Positions 18,670 through 26,978 of a stretch of DNA of 64,000 bases are shown here, one piece after another; position 1 is the first letter of the stretch, and every line of letters starts with the position of its first letter. The translations under genes and the position numbers were made by a program. Where the stretch lies: the NCBI RefSeq assembly GCF_027012695.1, contig NZ_JALUYR010000057.1:1-64000 (forward strand), in the 5' to 3' direction. The DNA is from Thermococcus sp. (lineage in GTDB: Archaea; Methanobacteriota_B; Thermococci; Thermococcales; Thermococcaceae). The notes below the pieces were generated by a model. That model saw nothing but the letters and a program-made list of their open reading frames with translations. It did no database searches and had not been told where the DNA came from.

Positions 18670-19860
18670 TCACTTCATGTCCTCAACGTAGAGGAAGAGG
18701 GCCTTAAGATATTCGGTATCCTTTGAGGCAAGGAGTATCGGGTGATCGGGGGACTGGGTTCTGTAGGGCTCAAGCATCTTCATGAACTTCCCGGCCTTGG
18801 CCCCCGCGGCTATGACCATGTCCTTGAAGGTCTGCAGATCAACGTGCTGGGAGCACGAGGCGGTAACTAATATTCCCCCATCCTTGACGAGCTGAAGGCC
18901 GGCATAGTTCACGTTGAAGTAGGCCCTCAATCCGCGCTTCAAATCCTTCTCGTGCTGGACGAAGGCCGGAGGATCGAGTATCACCACGTCGAACTTCTCA
19001 CCGCGCTTTATCATTTCCTCCATAACCTGGAAGGCCGAGCCAACGATGTACTTCATCCTGTCCTCGACGCCGTTCAGTTTGGCGTTCTCCTTCACCATGT
19101 CGATGGCCCAGGGAGATTTATCAACGGCCACAACTTCACCGGCTCCTGCAACTGCCGCGTGAATGGCGAAGCCGCCGGTGTAGGTGAACACATCCAGAAC
19201 CCTCATTCCCGGCTTGATGTACTTCTCCAGGGCGATTCTGTTCTCCCTCTGGTCGAGGAAGAAGCCTGTTTTCTGCCCGCGCATATCGACGATGAACTTG
19301 GCTTTGCCCTCCTCGATTACCGTCCGGTACTTGTCCTTGCCTAGGAGAACGCGCTCTATCTCGGGTAACCCTTCCCTCCTTCTCGATCTTCCCGTGTTCT
19401 TCTCGAAGACGGTCTCTATCTCAGGTTCCGCCTCCATTATCGCCTCTGCAACCTCCATCTTGAAGCGCTCCATTCCGACGCTCGAGATCTGGAGGGAGGC
19501 TATCTCGTTGAAGCGGTCAACTATCAATCCCGGCAGATAATCGGCCTCGCCGTAGACCATCCTGTAGGCCCTATCGTAGCCGAGCACATCCTTGCGGTAG
19601 TCGTTCGCCTTTTGTATCCTCTCGCGGAAGAGCTCCTTGTTTATCTCGGTCTCGCGATCCTTTGTTACGAGTCTGACCATTATGTTGGAGTTGGGATTCA
19701 CAAAACCCCTGCCCAGGAACCTGCCACCGCGCGTGTACACTTCGACTATCCCACCGGGTTCTATTTCACCTTCGGTTCTGACCACTCCCTTCTTGAAAAC
19801 TATCATCGCGCCCTTACCTATCGCCCTCGCCGCCTGGGCGTCAACTATTACCTTGGCCAT
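18670..19860 (-). CDS. PUA-domain class I rRNA methyltransferase (RlmI-like)
   Basis: A 396-residue protein of the COG1092 family. An N-terminal PUA RNA-binding domain (about 1-75, with GRFLGRGFVNPNS) is followed by a linker with GLIVDRF and the Rossmann methyltransferase domain. Motif I is VLDVFTYTGGFAIHAA, motif IV ILDPPAF and motif VI TASCSQHV. The cysteine in TASCS and the domain order fit cytosine-C5 methylation of rRNA, as in RlmI and Pyrococcus PH1915. GGTGGTGAG precedes ATG 19860. Just past the stop codon, another frame reads a 25-residue acidic, proline-containing peptide (18673-18596); see findings. Confidence 0.88.
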   Translation of the reverse strand: MAKVIVDAQAARAIGKGAMIVFKKGVVRTEGEIEPGGIVEVYTRGGRFLGRGFVNPNSNIMVRLVTKDRETEINKELFRERIQKANDYRKDVLGYDRAYRMVYGEADYLPGLIVDRFNEIASLQISSVGMERFKMEVAEAIMEAEPEIETVFEKNTGRSRRREGLPEIERVLLGKDKYRTVIEEGKAKFIVDMRGQKTGFFLDQRENRIALEKYIKPGMRVLDVFTYTGGFAIHAAVAGAGEVVAVDKSPWAIDMVKENAKLNGVEDRMKYIVGSAFQVMEEMIKRGEKFDVVILDPPAFVQHEKDLKRGLRAYFNVNYAGLQLVKDGGILVTASCSQHVDLQTFKDMVIAAGAKAGKFMKMLEPYRTQSPDHPILLASKDTEYLKALFLYVEDMK

Positions 19861-19887
19861 CTCACCACCGTCTGGTGTTCGGCGATA

Positions 19888-19899
19888 GGTATATAACCC
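19888..19899. promoter_or_regulatory. Shared symmetric TATA element
   Basis: GGTATATAACCC lies 28 bases from the minus-strand start at 19860 and about 30-40 bases from the plus-strand start at 19929. It reads as a TATA box on both strands (TATATAA and TTATATA). The gap between the two start codons is 68 bases and holds no other good candidate for the minus-strand gene. Confidence 0.5.
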
Positions 19900-19928
19900 T
19901 TAGCGTTCTATACTATGCTGGTGGTTCT

Positions 19929-20237
19929 ATGCACTTCGAGGTCGTGAAGGAGTTTCTAGAGGAAATCGGGGCAGACTGGACAGAGCTCGAGGGCGAGATT
20001 CACCTCAGGCCGGATGTGTTCTACGAGGTCTGGAAGTACATCGGCCAGCCCGAGCTCAAAACCTACGTCGTCGAGGACGAGGTCGTGGAGCCCGGCTCCT
20101 ATGATCCACCCCGGATGAAGTACACCGACGTCAGGAAGGTCAAGATAAAGAAGGTCTACTTCGAGACCCTCGACGGAAAGAGGATAGTCACCGACTATTC
20201 CGGCTTCCAGAGGGTCCTCAAGGAGAGATCCGCCTAA
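19929..20237 (+). CDS. Uncharacterised 102-residue protein
   Basis: A small soluble protein (MHFEVVKEFLEEIGADW...) with a charged helical N-terminus, a segment with several Tyr and Val residues (YEVWKYIGQPELKTYVVEDEVV) and a basic KVKIKKVYFETLDGKR stretch ending in FQRVLKERSA. I recognise no family and see no motif. GGTGG lies nine bases before ATG 19929, which is preferred to the frame-open codons upstream. It ends eight bases from the convergent membrane gene. Codon use looks like that of its neighbours, so it is probably a real gene. Confidence 0.75.
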   Translation: MHFEVVKEFLEEIGADWTELEGEIHLRPDVFYEVWKYIGQPELKTYVVEDEVVEPGSYDPPRMKYTDVRKVKIKKVYFETLDGKRIVTDYSGFQRVLKERSA

Positions 20238-20245
20238 TTCCTTTC

Positions 20246-21373
20246 TTACCCGATTATTATCCCCAGCATGAGGACCCCCATGCAGTTCGTCCTCTTGACA
20301 CCGAGGATAACCGCGAGAAGCCCCACAAGGGAGGCTCCGAGGAGGACGAGAAGGCCAGAAAAACCGTCGAAAATCAGGGAGAGAACCACCAGAAAAACCA
20401 GCACTGCGGCGTTCAGAGGACGGTAGGGGATCCCCCTCAGGAGCATCAGCACCGCCTCCGCCAGGGGCTCGCCGTACAGTGTCACCGCCAATCCGACGAA
20501 GAGCGACGCCATCACCAACGTGCCCAGACCGACCGAATGTGGATGCATGAGGGCCACGATCCCGTTTCTGACACGGCCCGTTGAGAAAAAGTTCACCAGT
20601 GAAAAGATAAAGTTGGCCGTATTGACCGAGAACACCACCGTCAGAAAGGAGCGCTCATCCCTGGAGAGGAACGACCCGATAAGAGCCGCCTGAGACGAGG
20701 TGAAAGCCGGCACCAGCGAGGCCGCCATACCGAGAACCGTTCCCAGCAGGGAGAAGAGGCCGAACCTCCAGCCCTCCATCAGGACGTCCGCCCCTCCCGG
20801 CTCCAGGGGAGGATGCGATCGCCTATGGAGTGATGTCAGAATCACCGGGATCCCGAAGAGCCCCGTGAACAGGTGGTAGAAGGGCTGGCTCAGTTCCAGC
20901 CTGAAGGTGAGGATTCCAAGGATGCCCGAGAGCAGAAAGATCGCCAGAGCATGGAGCTTCCTCATCCCCGTCTCGGTAAATATAATCATGGCCGCGAGGA
21001 AGAGAACCGCCAATCGTCCGACCGAAGGTCGGTAGAGGGGTGCCAGCCTCAGGTAGATGGGCAGCAGGGGCACCGTCATCACGATCGCCAGGAGGCTGGA
21101 CCAGAGAGCGATTCTCACCACCTCCATGGCTCTGCCATCAAGAACCAACCGGTGTGCAGGCAAAACACCCAGGGCCGTTCCCTCGTCGGGAACACCCAGA
21201 AAGGCAGAGGGGACGACGTCGAGGAAAGTATGGGTCAGACCCATGGCCAGCAGAACCAAGTTGTCGCCTACCCCAAGACGGGACACGAGGGCCGCGAGCG
21301 TGTTCACGTGAATCCCGGGGAGGATGCCGCTGAGAGTTCCCCCAGCGATCCCCATCAGCAGTTCCCGGAACAC
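20246..21373 (-). CDS. TctA-like multipass membrane protein
   Basis: A 375-residue protein with about nine hydrophobic segments. The N-terminal GGTLSGILPGIHVNTLAALVS matches the TctA/DUF112 motif with a Gly-x-x-PGI core; a second, reversed-looking GTVLGMAASLVPAFTSSQAALIG segment follows mid-protein. TctA proteins of tripartite tricarboxylate transporters are near 500 residues and work with TctB and TctC; neither partner is nearby. The archaeal short form (COG1784-like) has no assigned substrate. It starts at GTG 21373 with GGTGATG five bases upstream and overlaps the previous gene by 19 bases, so the two are likely co-translated. Confidence 0.8.
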   Translation of the reverse strand: MFRELLMGIAGGTLSGILPGIHVNTLAALVSRLGVGDNLVLLAMGLTHTFLDVVPSAFLGVPDEGTALGVLPAHRLVLDGRAMEVVRIALWSSLLAIVMTVPLLPIYLRLAPLYRPSVGRLAVLFLAAMIIFTETGMRKLHALAIFLLSGILGILTFRLELSQPFYHLFTGLFGIPVILTSLHRRSHPPLEPGGADVLMEGWRFGLFSLLGTVLGMAASLVPAFTSSQAALIGSFLSRDERSFLTVVFSVNTANFIFSLVNFFSTGRVRNGIVALMHPHSVGLGTLVMASLFVGLAVTLYGEPLAEAVLMLLRGIPYRPLNAAVLVFLVVLSLIFDGFSGLLVLLGASLVGLLAVILGVKRTNCMGVLMLGIIIG

Positions 21374-22521
21374 AGGTCATCACCGGATTTGATTTCGAGG
21401 GCAGGCATGTTTCTATACGTGGTGAACAGACCGTACGCCGTTACGCTCCCGTTGGTTTCAATGGACGCCCCAAGGGATTTCCTGAGCTTCAGGAGAACCC
21501 AGCAGCGGTCCTGGGTAACGTTGGCGAGTCCAAACCCGTTCCGATAAATTCGAACCCATGAAACCTTCCCGGAGATCCTCGCCAGTCTTCCGGGCGAGAA
21601 GGAGCAGATGCCGTTGGGAAGATCCTCCCTCGGAACCGTTACCGTGCAGTTGAGACAGAGGAGGGACGATTTCCTCCGGAGGGCCTCGAAGCGAACTGTG
21701 TCACCGGTTCTGGCGGAAAAGCCGGCGAGCTTAAGTCCCGTGCAGTTCAACCGGAGAAAACGGCCCGTTCCCGTTACGGCACACTCGCCCGCGGCTATCT
21801 CCCCTATCCGGGCCACCTCCAGGGGTTTCACGGCAGCCCGTCCGAGAACCACGACATCGTCGGGGGAATCCACAAGGAGGGAGAGCCGGGAGTAGAACCT
21901 CGTCCTTCCAGTAACCCTGATCCTCTCCCCCGGCCGCGGCTTGATGCCGTAGGGGAGGTAGAGAACTATCTCCTCGCTTCCGTTCCATAGGATCGTCCCA
22001 GCGCCCGTGCCGATAACGGTGCCCTCGACCGTCCAGGGCATTCCATCCTCGGGGCGGGTGAGAAAACCCCTGGAAGTGGTGTTGATTGGATAAAACCTTC
22101 CCCCGTACCACAGGCCGGCCACCTCAACGAGCTCTCCCTTTCTGACCTGGAGGGGAAGGGCCAGCCTTACCCTTTCAGGGGTGAGGAGAGAATAACCGCG
22201 GGATGGCCAGTAGGCGCCGGTGATGTGATCAAGGGGAAAGGTTGGTTCCGCTTCCCCAATTGTTTCGGGCCTCATTCTCAGCCCGCGGGTGGTGTTGAGG
22301 AGAATCCCCCTAACGAGGTATACCCTCCCAATTTCAAGTGAGGCGTAAACTCCCACAGTCCTCTTCCCGTCCGTCAGAACGGAGAAGCCATCCCCGGTGC
22401 GAACGCACAGCCCGACGAAATGGCTGGAGTCCATCCTCTCGTTTCCTGTCCGGAGGAGTGCTCCCATAACCATGATGATCGCGATGATCAGTACCATAAT
22501 CCTGGTTTTCCTACTGACCAT
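21355..22521 (-). CDS. Membrane-anchored protein with OB-like beta repeats
   Basis: A 388-residue protein with one N-terminal membrane segment (RIMVLIIAIIMVMGALL, about 7-23) and a long extracytoplasmic part. That part contains four or five beta-rich units, each with a G-x-V/R-V-x-G core and a following strand pair, as in OB-folds (examples: KGELVEVAGLWYGG, PWTVEGTVIGTG, GERIRVTGRTRFY, LARISGKVSWVR). Four to six cysteines toward the C-terminus (TGECAVTG, LRLNCTG, LLCLNCTV, RCWVLL, LCSGNC) could form disulfides. No enzyme motif is visible. ATG 22521 is used because a TATA-like TTTTAAGG lies about 25-30 bases upstream; an ORF start farther out lacks support. Coupled to the TctA-like gene. No family name recognised. 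Confidence 0.65.
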   Translation of the reverse strand: MVSRKTRIMVLIIAIIMVMGALLRTGNERMDSSHFVGLCVRTGDGFSVLTDGKRTVGVYASLEIGRVYLVRGILLNTTRGLRMRPETIGEAEPTFPLDHITGAYWPSRGYSLLTPERVRLALPLQVRKGELVEVAGLWYGGRFYPINTTSRGFLTRPEDGMPWTVEGTVIGTGAGTILWNGSEEIVLYLPYGIKPRPGERIRVTGRTRFYSRLSLLVDSPDDVVVLGRAAVKPLEVARIGEIAAGECAVTGTGRFLRLNCTGLKLAGFSARTGDTVRFEALRRKSSLLCLNCTVTVPREDLPNGICSFSPGRLARISGKVSWVRIYRNGFGLANVTQDRCWVLLKLRKSLGASIETNGSVTAYGLFTTYRNMPALEIKSGDDLCSGNC

Positions 22522-22585
22522 ATGGGAGAGTAACGCATCGGTCCTTAAAAGGTTTACTCCGGATTGGGGAAAGAACGGGTGGGGA

Positions 22586-23344
22586 TCAGTAGAGCTCACC
22601 GCTTGGGTAAACGACGATGCCCTCCTCGGTTATCTCAAAGGGATACTTCTTCATCGAATGCTTCGTTTCGCGCATCTTCCTGATGAGAAGGTAGCGCTTC
22701 AGCTCAACCTCCCTTTCCACGAAGTCGAGGAGGATCAGACCCCTGGCTATGTACTCTTCAACGCCGTACCTGCTTATTCTACCCCTCGCGGGATCGGGGG
22801 CCTCCGTTGTGAGAATCGAGGTAACTCCCATCTCAAGGAGTATCGTGTTCAGCTGCAGGAGAACGGAGCGCACTTCCTCCTCCTTCTTAAGCCTGAAGGC
22901 TATTGAGGGTATCGAGTCAATGACGAGCCTCTTGGCGTTTAGGGCCTTGACGACGCGGTAGATGTAGCGCAGAAAGTCCTCGGTGTTGAGGTTGCCCTCG
23001 AGAACGTACTGCTCCTCCGAGGGAAGTCCAACCACTGTGCTGACACCGTCCACGATGGCTATCTTCCTTTCCCTCTCGTACTTCTCCAGGTCCCAGCCAA
23101 AGGCGAGCATTTCGCGTCTTAAATCACTGGCCCGCTCTTCGAGGGTGACTATAACGCCGGGCTCATCGTAGAGTGCCGCGCCGCTGTAAACGAACTGAAC
23201 ACCGAAGGTGGTCTTGCCGCTACCCGTCGGGCCCGTGACGAGAACCGTTGTCCCCCGCGGGAAGCCGCCTTCGATCAGATCATCGAAACCCTTAATCCCG
23301 CTCTTCACCCTCTCAATCCTATACACTCTGCGTCCCTCCACCAT
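22586..23344 (-). CDS. KaiC-like RecA-superfamily ATPase
   Basis: A 252-residue single-domain KaiC/RadA-type ATPase. It begins GIKGFDDLIEGGFPRGTTVLVTG, with Walker A GPTGSGKTTF and the EE pair in VTLEERASDLRREM. Walker B is RLVIDSIPSIAF, and LLIRKMRETKHSMKKYPFEIT closes the domain as in archaeal KaiC-like proteins (GvpD and PH0284 types). Only one domain is present, unlike circadian KaiC with two, and no kaiA/kaiB is nearby. Such proteins in Thermococcales are of unknown signalling or regulatory role. GGTGATTTGA precedes the ATG, and a minus-strand TATA (TTTTATATC) lies near 23415-23423. A paralogue sits at 60.4 kb. Confidence 0.85.
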   Translation of the reverse strand: MVEGRRVYRIERVKSGIKGFDDLIEGGFPRGTTVLVTGPTGSGKTTFGVQFVYSGAALYDEPGVIVTLEERASDLRREMLAFGWDLEKYERERKIAIVDGVSTVVGLPSEEQYVLEGNLNTEDFLRYIYRVVKALNAKRLVIDSIPSIAFRLKKEEEVRSVLLQLNTILLEMGVTSILTTEAPDPARGRISRYGVEEYIARGLILLDFVEREVELKRYLLIRKMRETKHSMKKYPFEITEEGIVVYPSGELY

Positions 23345-23519
23345 TCAAATCACCCTGGGGATCACTGTGAAATTCCGGCTCCCTCCGGATATAACATATG
23401 GAACCAGGGAAGATATAAAACTTTTGGGAAACATTGGGTTCGGATTCACCACCCCCCCGCGGAAACGTCTCAGGGGAAAGCGTTTTATTGAGATTTCCCT
23501 ATCCACTGGAGGTGACGGC

Positions 23520-24749
23520 ATGCTGGATCCTTTCGGCGAGGAAGCCCGGAGGCTTGTTGAGGAGGAGTTCGGCGGTATAACAGAGCTGCTGACGATCATC
23601 CCCTCCTACGTTAGCGAAGAAGAGGCACTCGAGAGGGTTTCTTTCGATTGGGATCACGTTCCCCGGGAACTCCTGGAGCTCGAGGACATCAAAGATCTGC
23701 TGACTTTCTACGCGCTCCTCGGTGCCCTTGCATTTTCCCCCTACGGCATCGAGATGGAGCTTGTGAGGGAGGCCAACCTGAGGGTCTACCTGGAAAGGAT
23801 AAAACTGTCCCCCTCGCTGGAGGGTCTCTCCGTCCCGCTGGAGAAGGTGAAAAGAAATGAGATACCACCCCGGGACCGGGCCATACTGGAGAAGACCCAT
23901 CACAGGGAGATATCCGGGGGGGAGAAGGAGAAACTTAGACTCGCCTACAGGGTTCACCTCAGCCGTTTTCTCAGCCTGTGGGACGGCTCCCTCAAGGAGG
24001 TCTACGTGAGAAAGGGATACGCCTACGTCACCAGGGATCAGGCCCTCGAACTGTGGAAGCGCTCCTTTGAGAGGAACTTTGAGAGGGCGGTAAACCTGCT
24101 CTATGAAGTCCGCGATGAATTGCCAAACTTTTACAGGAAACTCTACGAGAGGCTTGGAGAGATAGCGAGGGAGCGCTTCAGGGAGAGGCTCGAGAAGTTC
24201 GGAAGAGCGGAAGCAGGGCCTCTCCGCTTCGACCTCTTCCCGCCGTGCGTCAAGACGGCCCTCGGCGGCGTTCCGGCCGGTCTGAGGAACTACGCGATAA
24301 CGGTTCTCCTCACGAGCTTCCTGAGCTACGCGCGCCTCTGTCCCAATCCGCCCAGGAGGGACGTCCGCGTTAGGGACTGCGTTGAGAGTCTGGACGTCAT
24401 AGAGAGGGAGATACTCCCAGTCATCATCGAGGCCGGGAACAGATGCAAGCCGCCCCTCTTCGAGGACCAGCCGCATGAGATAAAGAACATCTGGTACCAC
24501 CTCGGCTTCGGCCTCACCGACAAGCCAACGCTTGAGGACAGCGGGAATTCACCTTGGTATTTTCCACCCAACTGCTCCAAGATACGGGCCAACGCGCCGG
24601 AGCTCTGCAAGCCGGACAGAGACTGCAGGAACATCAAGAATCCCCTAACCTATTACCTCAGGAAGCTCTACCTTGAGAGCAGACGGGAGAATCAGGGGAA
24701 AGGACAGGACGAGGGTTCCGAAGGGTCGGGGGTGCGCGGGGATGAGTGA
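23520..24749 (+). CDS. priL: DNA primase large subunit PriL
   Basis: A 409-residue regulatory subunit of the archaeal/eukaryotic-type primase that, with PriS, makes replication primers. The N-terminal helical domain is followed by the Fe-S domain. Cys243 (PPCVK), Cys352 (PNCSK), Cys363 (LCKPD) and Cys369 (DCRN) have the spacing of the 4Fe-4S cluster ligands. The tail (390-409) is charged and low-complexity. ATG 23520 follows GGAGGTG; the long upstream open frame is not coding-like. The 3' end overlaps priS by eight bases. Confidence 0.93.
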   Translation: MLDPFGEEARRLVEEEFGGITELLTIIPSYVSEEEALERVSFDWDHVPRELLELEDIKDLLTFYALLGALAFSPYGIEMELVREANLRVYLERIKLSPSLEGLSVPLEKVKRNEIPPRDRAILEKTHHREISGGEKEKLRLAYRVHLSRFLSLWDGSLKEVYVRKGYAYVTRDQALELWKRSFERNFERAVNLLYEVRDELPNFYRKLYERLGEIARERFRERLEKFGRAEAGPLRFDLFPPCVKTALGGVPAGLRNYAITVLLTSFLSYARLCPNPPRRDVRVRDCVESLDVIEREILPVIIEAGNRCKPPLFEDQPHEIKNIWYHLGFGLTDKPTLEDSGNSPWYFPPNCSKIRANAPELCKPDRDCRNIKNPLTYYLRKLYLESRRENQGKGQDEGSEGSGVRGDE

Positions 24750-25782
24750 ACTCTTCAGGGAGGCAACGAAGGCCGAGCGCTCCAGGTATTACAGGAAAGA
24801 ATGGAGCGCGAAGAAACTGCCGAAGTTCATAGTTGAGACCCTTGAGAACAGGGAGTTCGGCTTCGATCATACCGGCGAGGGGCCGAGCGATAGGAAGAAC
24901 GTCTTTCTCGACGTCCGTGACCTTGAGGACTACGTGAAGGCAACCGCCCCCTACGCGGTCTACTCATCCGTGGCCCTCTACGAGAACCCCCGCGAGATGG
25001 AGGGATGGCTTGGAGCGGAGCTTGTCTTCGACATAGACGCCAAGGACCTGCCGCTGAGAAGATGCCAGGACCTCCACGAACACGGAAAGGTGTGCCCCAT
25101 CTGTCTTGAGGATGCAAAGGAACTCGCGAGGGACACGCTTATTGTTCTCAAGGAGGACTTTGACGTTGAGAGGGTTCACGTTGTTTATTCGGGCAGGGGG
25201 TACCACATCAGGGTTCTCGACGACTGGGCGATGGCCCTCGATGGAAAGGCGAGGGAAAGGGTTCTCTCCTACATCAGTGCCGCGGAGGAGATAACCTTCG
25301 AGGACATACGGAGCAGAAGGATAATGCTCTCCTCCGGCTACTATCGGGTCTTCCGCCTGCGCTTCGGATACTTCATAAAGAGGGCCAACGCGAACCATCT
25401 CCTCAACATTGGACTCAACAAATCCCGGGTGGAAAGGCTCCTGGAGAACCGGGAAGAGATATACGAGAACTTCGTCAGAAAGGGCCTCCTGACGGCCTTT
25501 CCCCAGGGGATAGGGTACAGGAGCCTCACGAAGCTCTTCGCACTTTCAAGCACCTTCTCAAAGGCCTACTTCGACGGCAGGGTTACGGTTGATGTGAAGA
25601 GGATCCTCCGCCTGCCGTCGAGCTTACACTCAAAGGTCGGCCTCGTGACGACCTACATCGGGCAGGATGAGAGAAAGCTCGAGCGCTTCGACCCCCTCCG
25701 GGATGCGGTTCCGGAGTTCCGGAGAAAAGAGGTTGAGGAGGCTTACAAAAAATGGCGCGAGGAGTACGGGGATGAATGGTAA
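24742..25782 (+). CDS. priS: DNA primase catalytic subunit PriS
   Basis: A 346-residue AEP-fold catalytic primase subunit. The metal-binding aspartates are Asp97 and Asp99 in ELVFDIDAKD. SGRGYH at 150-155 is the conserved nucleotide-binding SxH loop, and a zinc knuckle (Cys108, His112 or His114, Cys118, Cys121) lies between them. Length is normal. The ATG lies inside the end of priL (GATGAGTGA), giving coupled translation of the two subunits, and the eamA start overlaps its own end. Thermococcales primases make both DNA and RNA primers. Confidence 0.95.
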   Translation: MSELFREATKAERSRYYRKEWSAKKLPKFIVETLENREFGFDHTGEGPSDRKNVFLDVRDLEDYVKATAPYAVYSSVALYENPREMEGWLGAELVFDIDAKDLPLRRCQDLHEHGKVCPICLEDAKELARDTLIVLKEDFDVERVHVVYSGRGYHIRVLDDWAMALDGKARERVLSYISAAEEITFEDIRSRRIMLSSGYYRVFRLRFGYFIKRANANHLLNIGLNKSRVERLLENREEIYENFVRKGLLTAFPQGIGYRSLTKLFALSSTFSKAYFDGRVTVDVKRILRLPSSLHSKVGLVTTYIGQDERKLERFDPLRDAVPEFRRKEVEEAYKKWREEYGDEW

Positions 25783-26617
25783 GGTCAAAATAGCAAGTGC
25801 GATGCTCATCTGGGGAAGCGTCGGAATCTTCGCGCGATTCTCGGGGCTTTCCGGGACGGGTGTGGCCTTCGCAAGGGTTTCTCTCGGGTTTCTCCTTCTT
25901 CTTGCTGTAGTCGGGCTTTTTGACCGGGAGAGTCTGGATGAAATCCCGGGACTGATAAGGGAAAGGTGGAAGCCCCTCCTGGGCCTTGGCACCGCTTTGG
26001 CCCTCAACTGGGCGTTTCTCTTCACAGCCTTCAATTACACGAGCATAGCGAACGCGGTCCTCGTCTATTACACCGCCCCAATACTGGCAACCCTCATCTC
26101 CTGGCGCTTCCTGGGGGAGAGAATCTCGGGTAAAAGGTGGGCGCTCATAGGGCTGGCCTTCCTCGGGCTGGCGCTGATAATAGGCGGTCAGAAGCTCAGT
26201 CTCGACGACAGGGATTTCGTTGGTGTAATCCTGGCCTTCATTGCTGCCCTCTTCTACGCGCTGATTCCAAACTTTGGCAGGTTCCTTCGGGACGTTGATG
26301 GAAAGCTTCTAACGCTCCTCCAGCTTGGAATAGCGTCCCTTGTTCTCCTTCCCTTCGTGGTAGTCCAGAAAACAGGAGAACCTGTTTGGTGGGCCATCCT
26401 GGTTTTGGTGGTGGTTCACACCGTCCTCGCGCTCTTCCTCTACATGGATGGTCTTAAAACGGTGGAGGTGAACGAGGCCGCTCTACTCAGCTATCTGGAT
26501 CCGCTTAGTGCAGTGGTTTATGCCTTCCTGGTCTTCGGCGAGGTTCCCGGGGCAACCACGGCAATCGGGGGTGCTCTCATACTCCTCGCTTCCGCTTTGG
26601 ACGTTCTGAGAAGGTGA
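25772..26617 (+). CDS. EamA/DMT-superfamily transporter
   Basis: A 281-residue membrane protein with ten predicted segments made of two homologous five-helix EamA halves; each half ends in the conserved region with GER or GEVP (FLGERISGKRW and VFGEVPGAT). These carriers export or import small metabolites; the substrate is unknown. ATG 25772 overlaps the priS stop by 11 bases. Its TGA at 26615-26617 directly abuts the last base of the convergent RNase P RNA. A second DMT protein is at 29.4 kb. Confidence 0.88.
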   Translation: MNGKVKIASAMLIWGSVGIFARFSGLSGTGVAFARVSLGFLLLLAVVGLFDRESLDEIPGLIRERWKPLLGLGTALALNWAFLFTAFNYTSIANAVLVYYTAPILATLISWRFLGERISGKRWALIGLAFLGLALIIGGQKLSLDDRDFVGVILAFIAALFYALIPNFGRFLRDVDGKLLTLLQLGIASLVLLPFVVVQKTGEPVWWAILVLVVVHTVLALFLYMDGLKTVEVNEAALLSYLDPLSAVVYAFLVFGEVPGATTAIGGALILLASALDVLRR

Positions 26618-26941
26618 GGCGAGGGGGTCGTAGCCCGCCTTCTGTATCAAGGGGACATTCGACTGAGCGGCCTACCACGGGGCTCGCACCGGGAACTCAT
26701 CGCCCCTCCCTCGGCCTTGCACCCCGCGGGACGGCCGTTTCACCGCATCCTCCGGGATAGTCTGCGGGTTAACTCGGGGACTCTCGCGAGCCCCTTCGCG
26801 CGCGTCATCCACATCCCCCGGAGGCCGTGTCGTTTCTGCGCCGTTGCCCTCCCTCTCGGGAGGTGCCTTGCGGCACCGCGGCCCCGGTGAGGTGGGCGGA
26901 ACTTCCTCGGGAGTGCCCCGGGAGTCCCCGACCCCCTCGCC
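26618..26941 (-). ncRNA. rnpB: RNase P RNA, archaeal type A
   Basis: The minus strand carries the catalytic RNA of RNase P. The 5' strand GGCGAGGGGGUC (26941-26930) pairs perfectly with the 3' strand GACCCCCUCGCC (26629-26618) to form helix P1. Near the 5' side is the conserved GAGGAAGUUCCGCCCACC (CR-I), and near the 3' side ACAGAAGGCGGGCUACGA (CR-V/P4 partner). The interval is about 324 nt, which is right for Thermococcales. A TATA box at about 26962-26972 predicts a transcription start at 26941-26945, in agreement with the P1 end. Open reading frames over this interval are artefacts of high GC. Confidence 0.95.
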
Positions 26942-26961
26942 GGATGTAGGTTATACTGAGA

Positions 26962-26978
26962 ATAATAAAAACCTTTGG
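26962..26978 (-). promoter_or_regulatory. RNase P RNA promoter (BRE and TATA)
   Basis: On the minus strand CCAAAGG acts as a BRE-like element, followed by TTTTTATTATT as TATA. The element ends about 22-25 bases from the predicted 5' end of the RNA. It occupies almost the entire gap between the RNA and the stop codon of the upstream surface-protein gene at 26979. Confidence 0.75.

Noticed and set aside
22586-23344. KaiC-like ATPase as part of a circadian clock
   Set aside because: Only one ATPase domain, no kaiA or kaiB nearby; single-domain KaiC-like proteins are common in Thermococcales with other roles.
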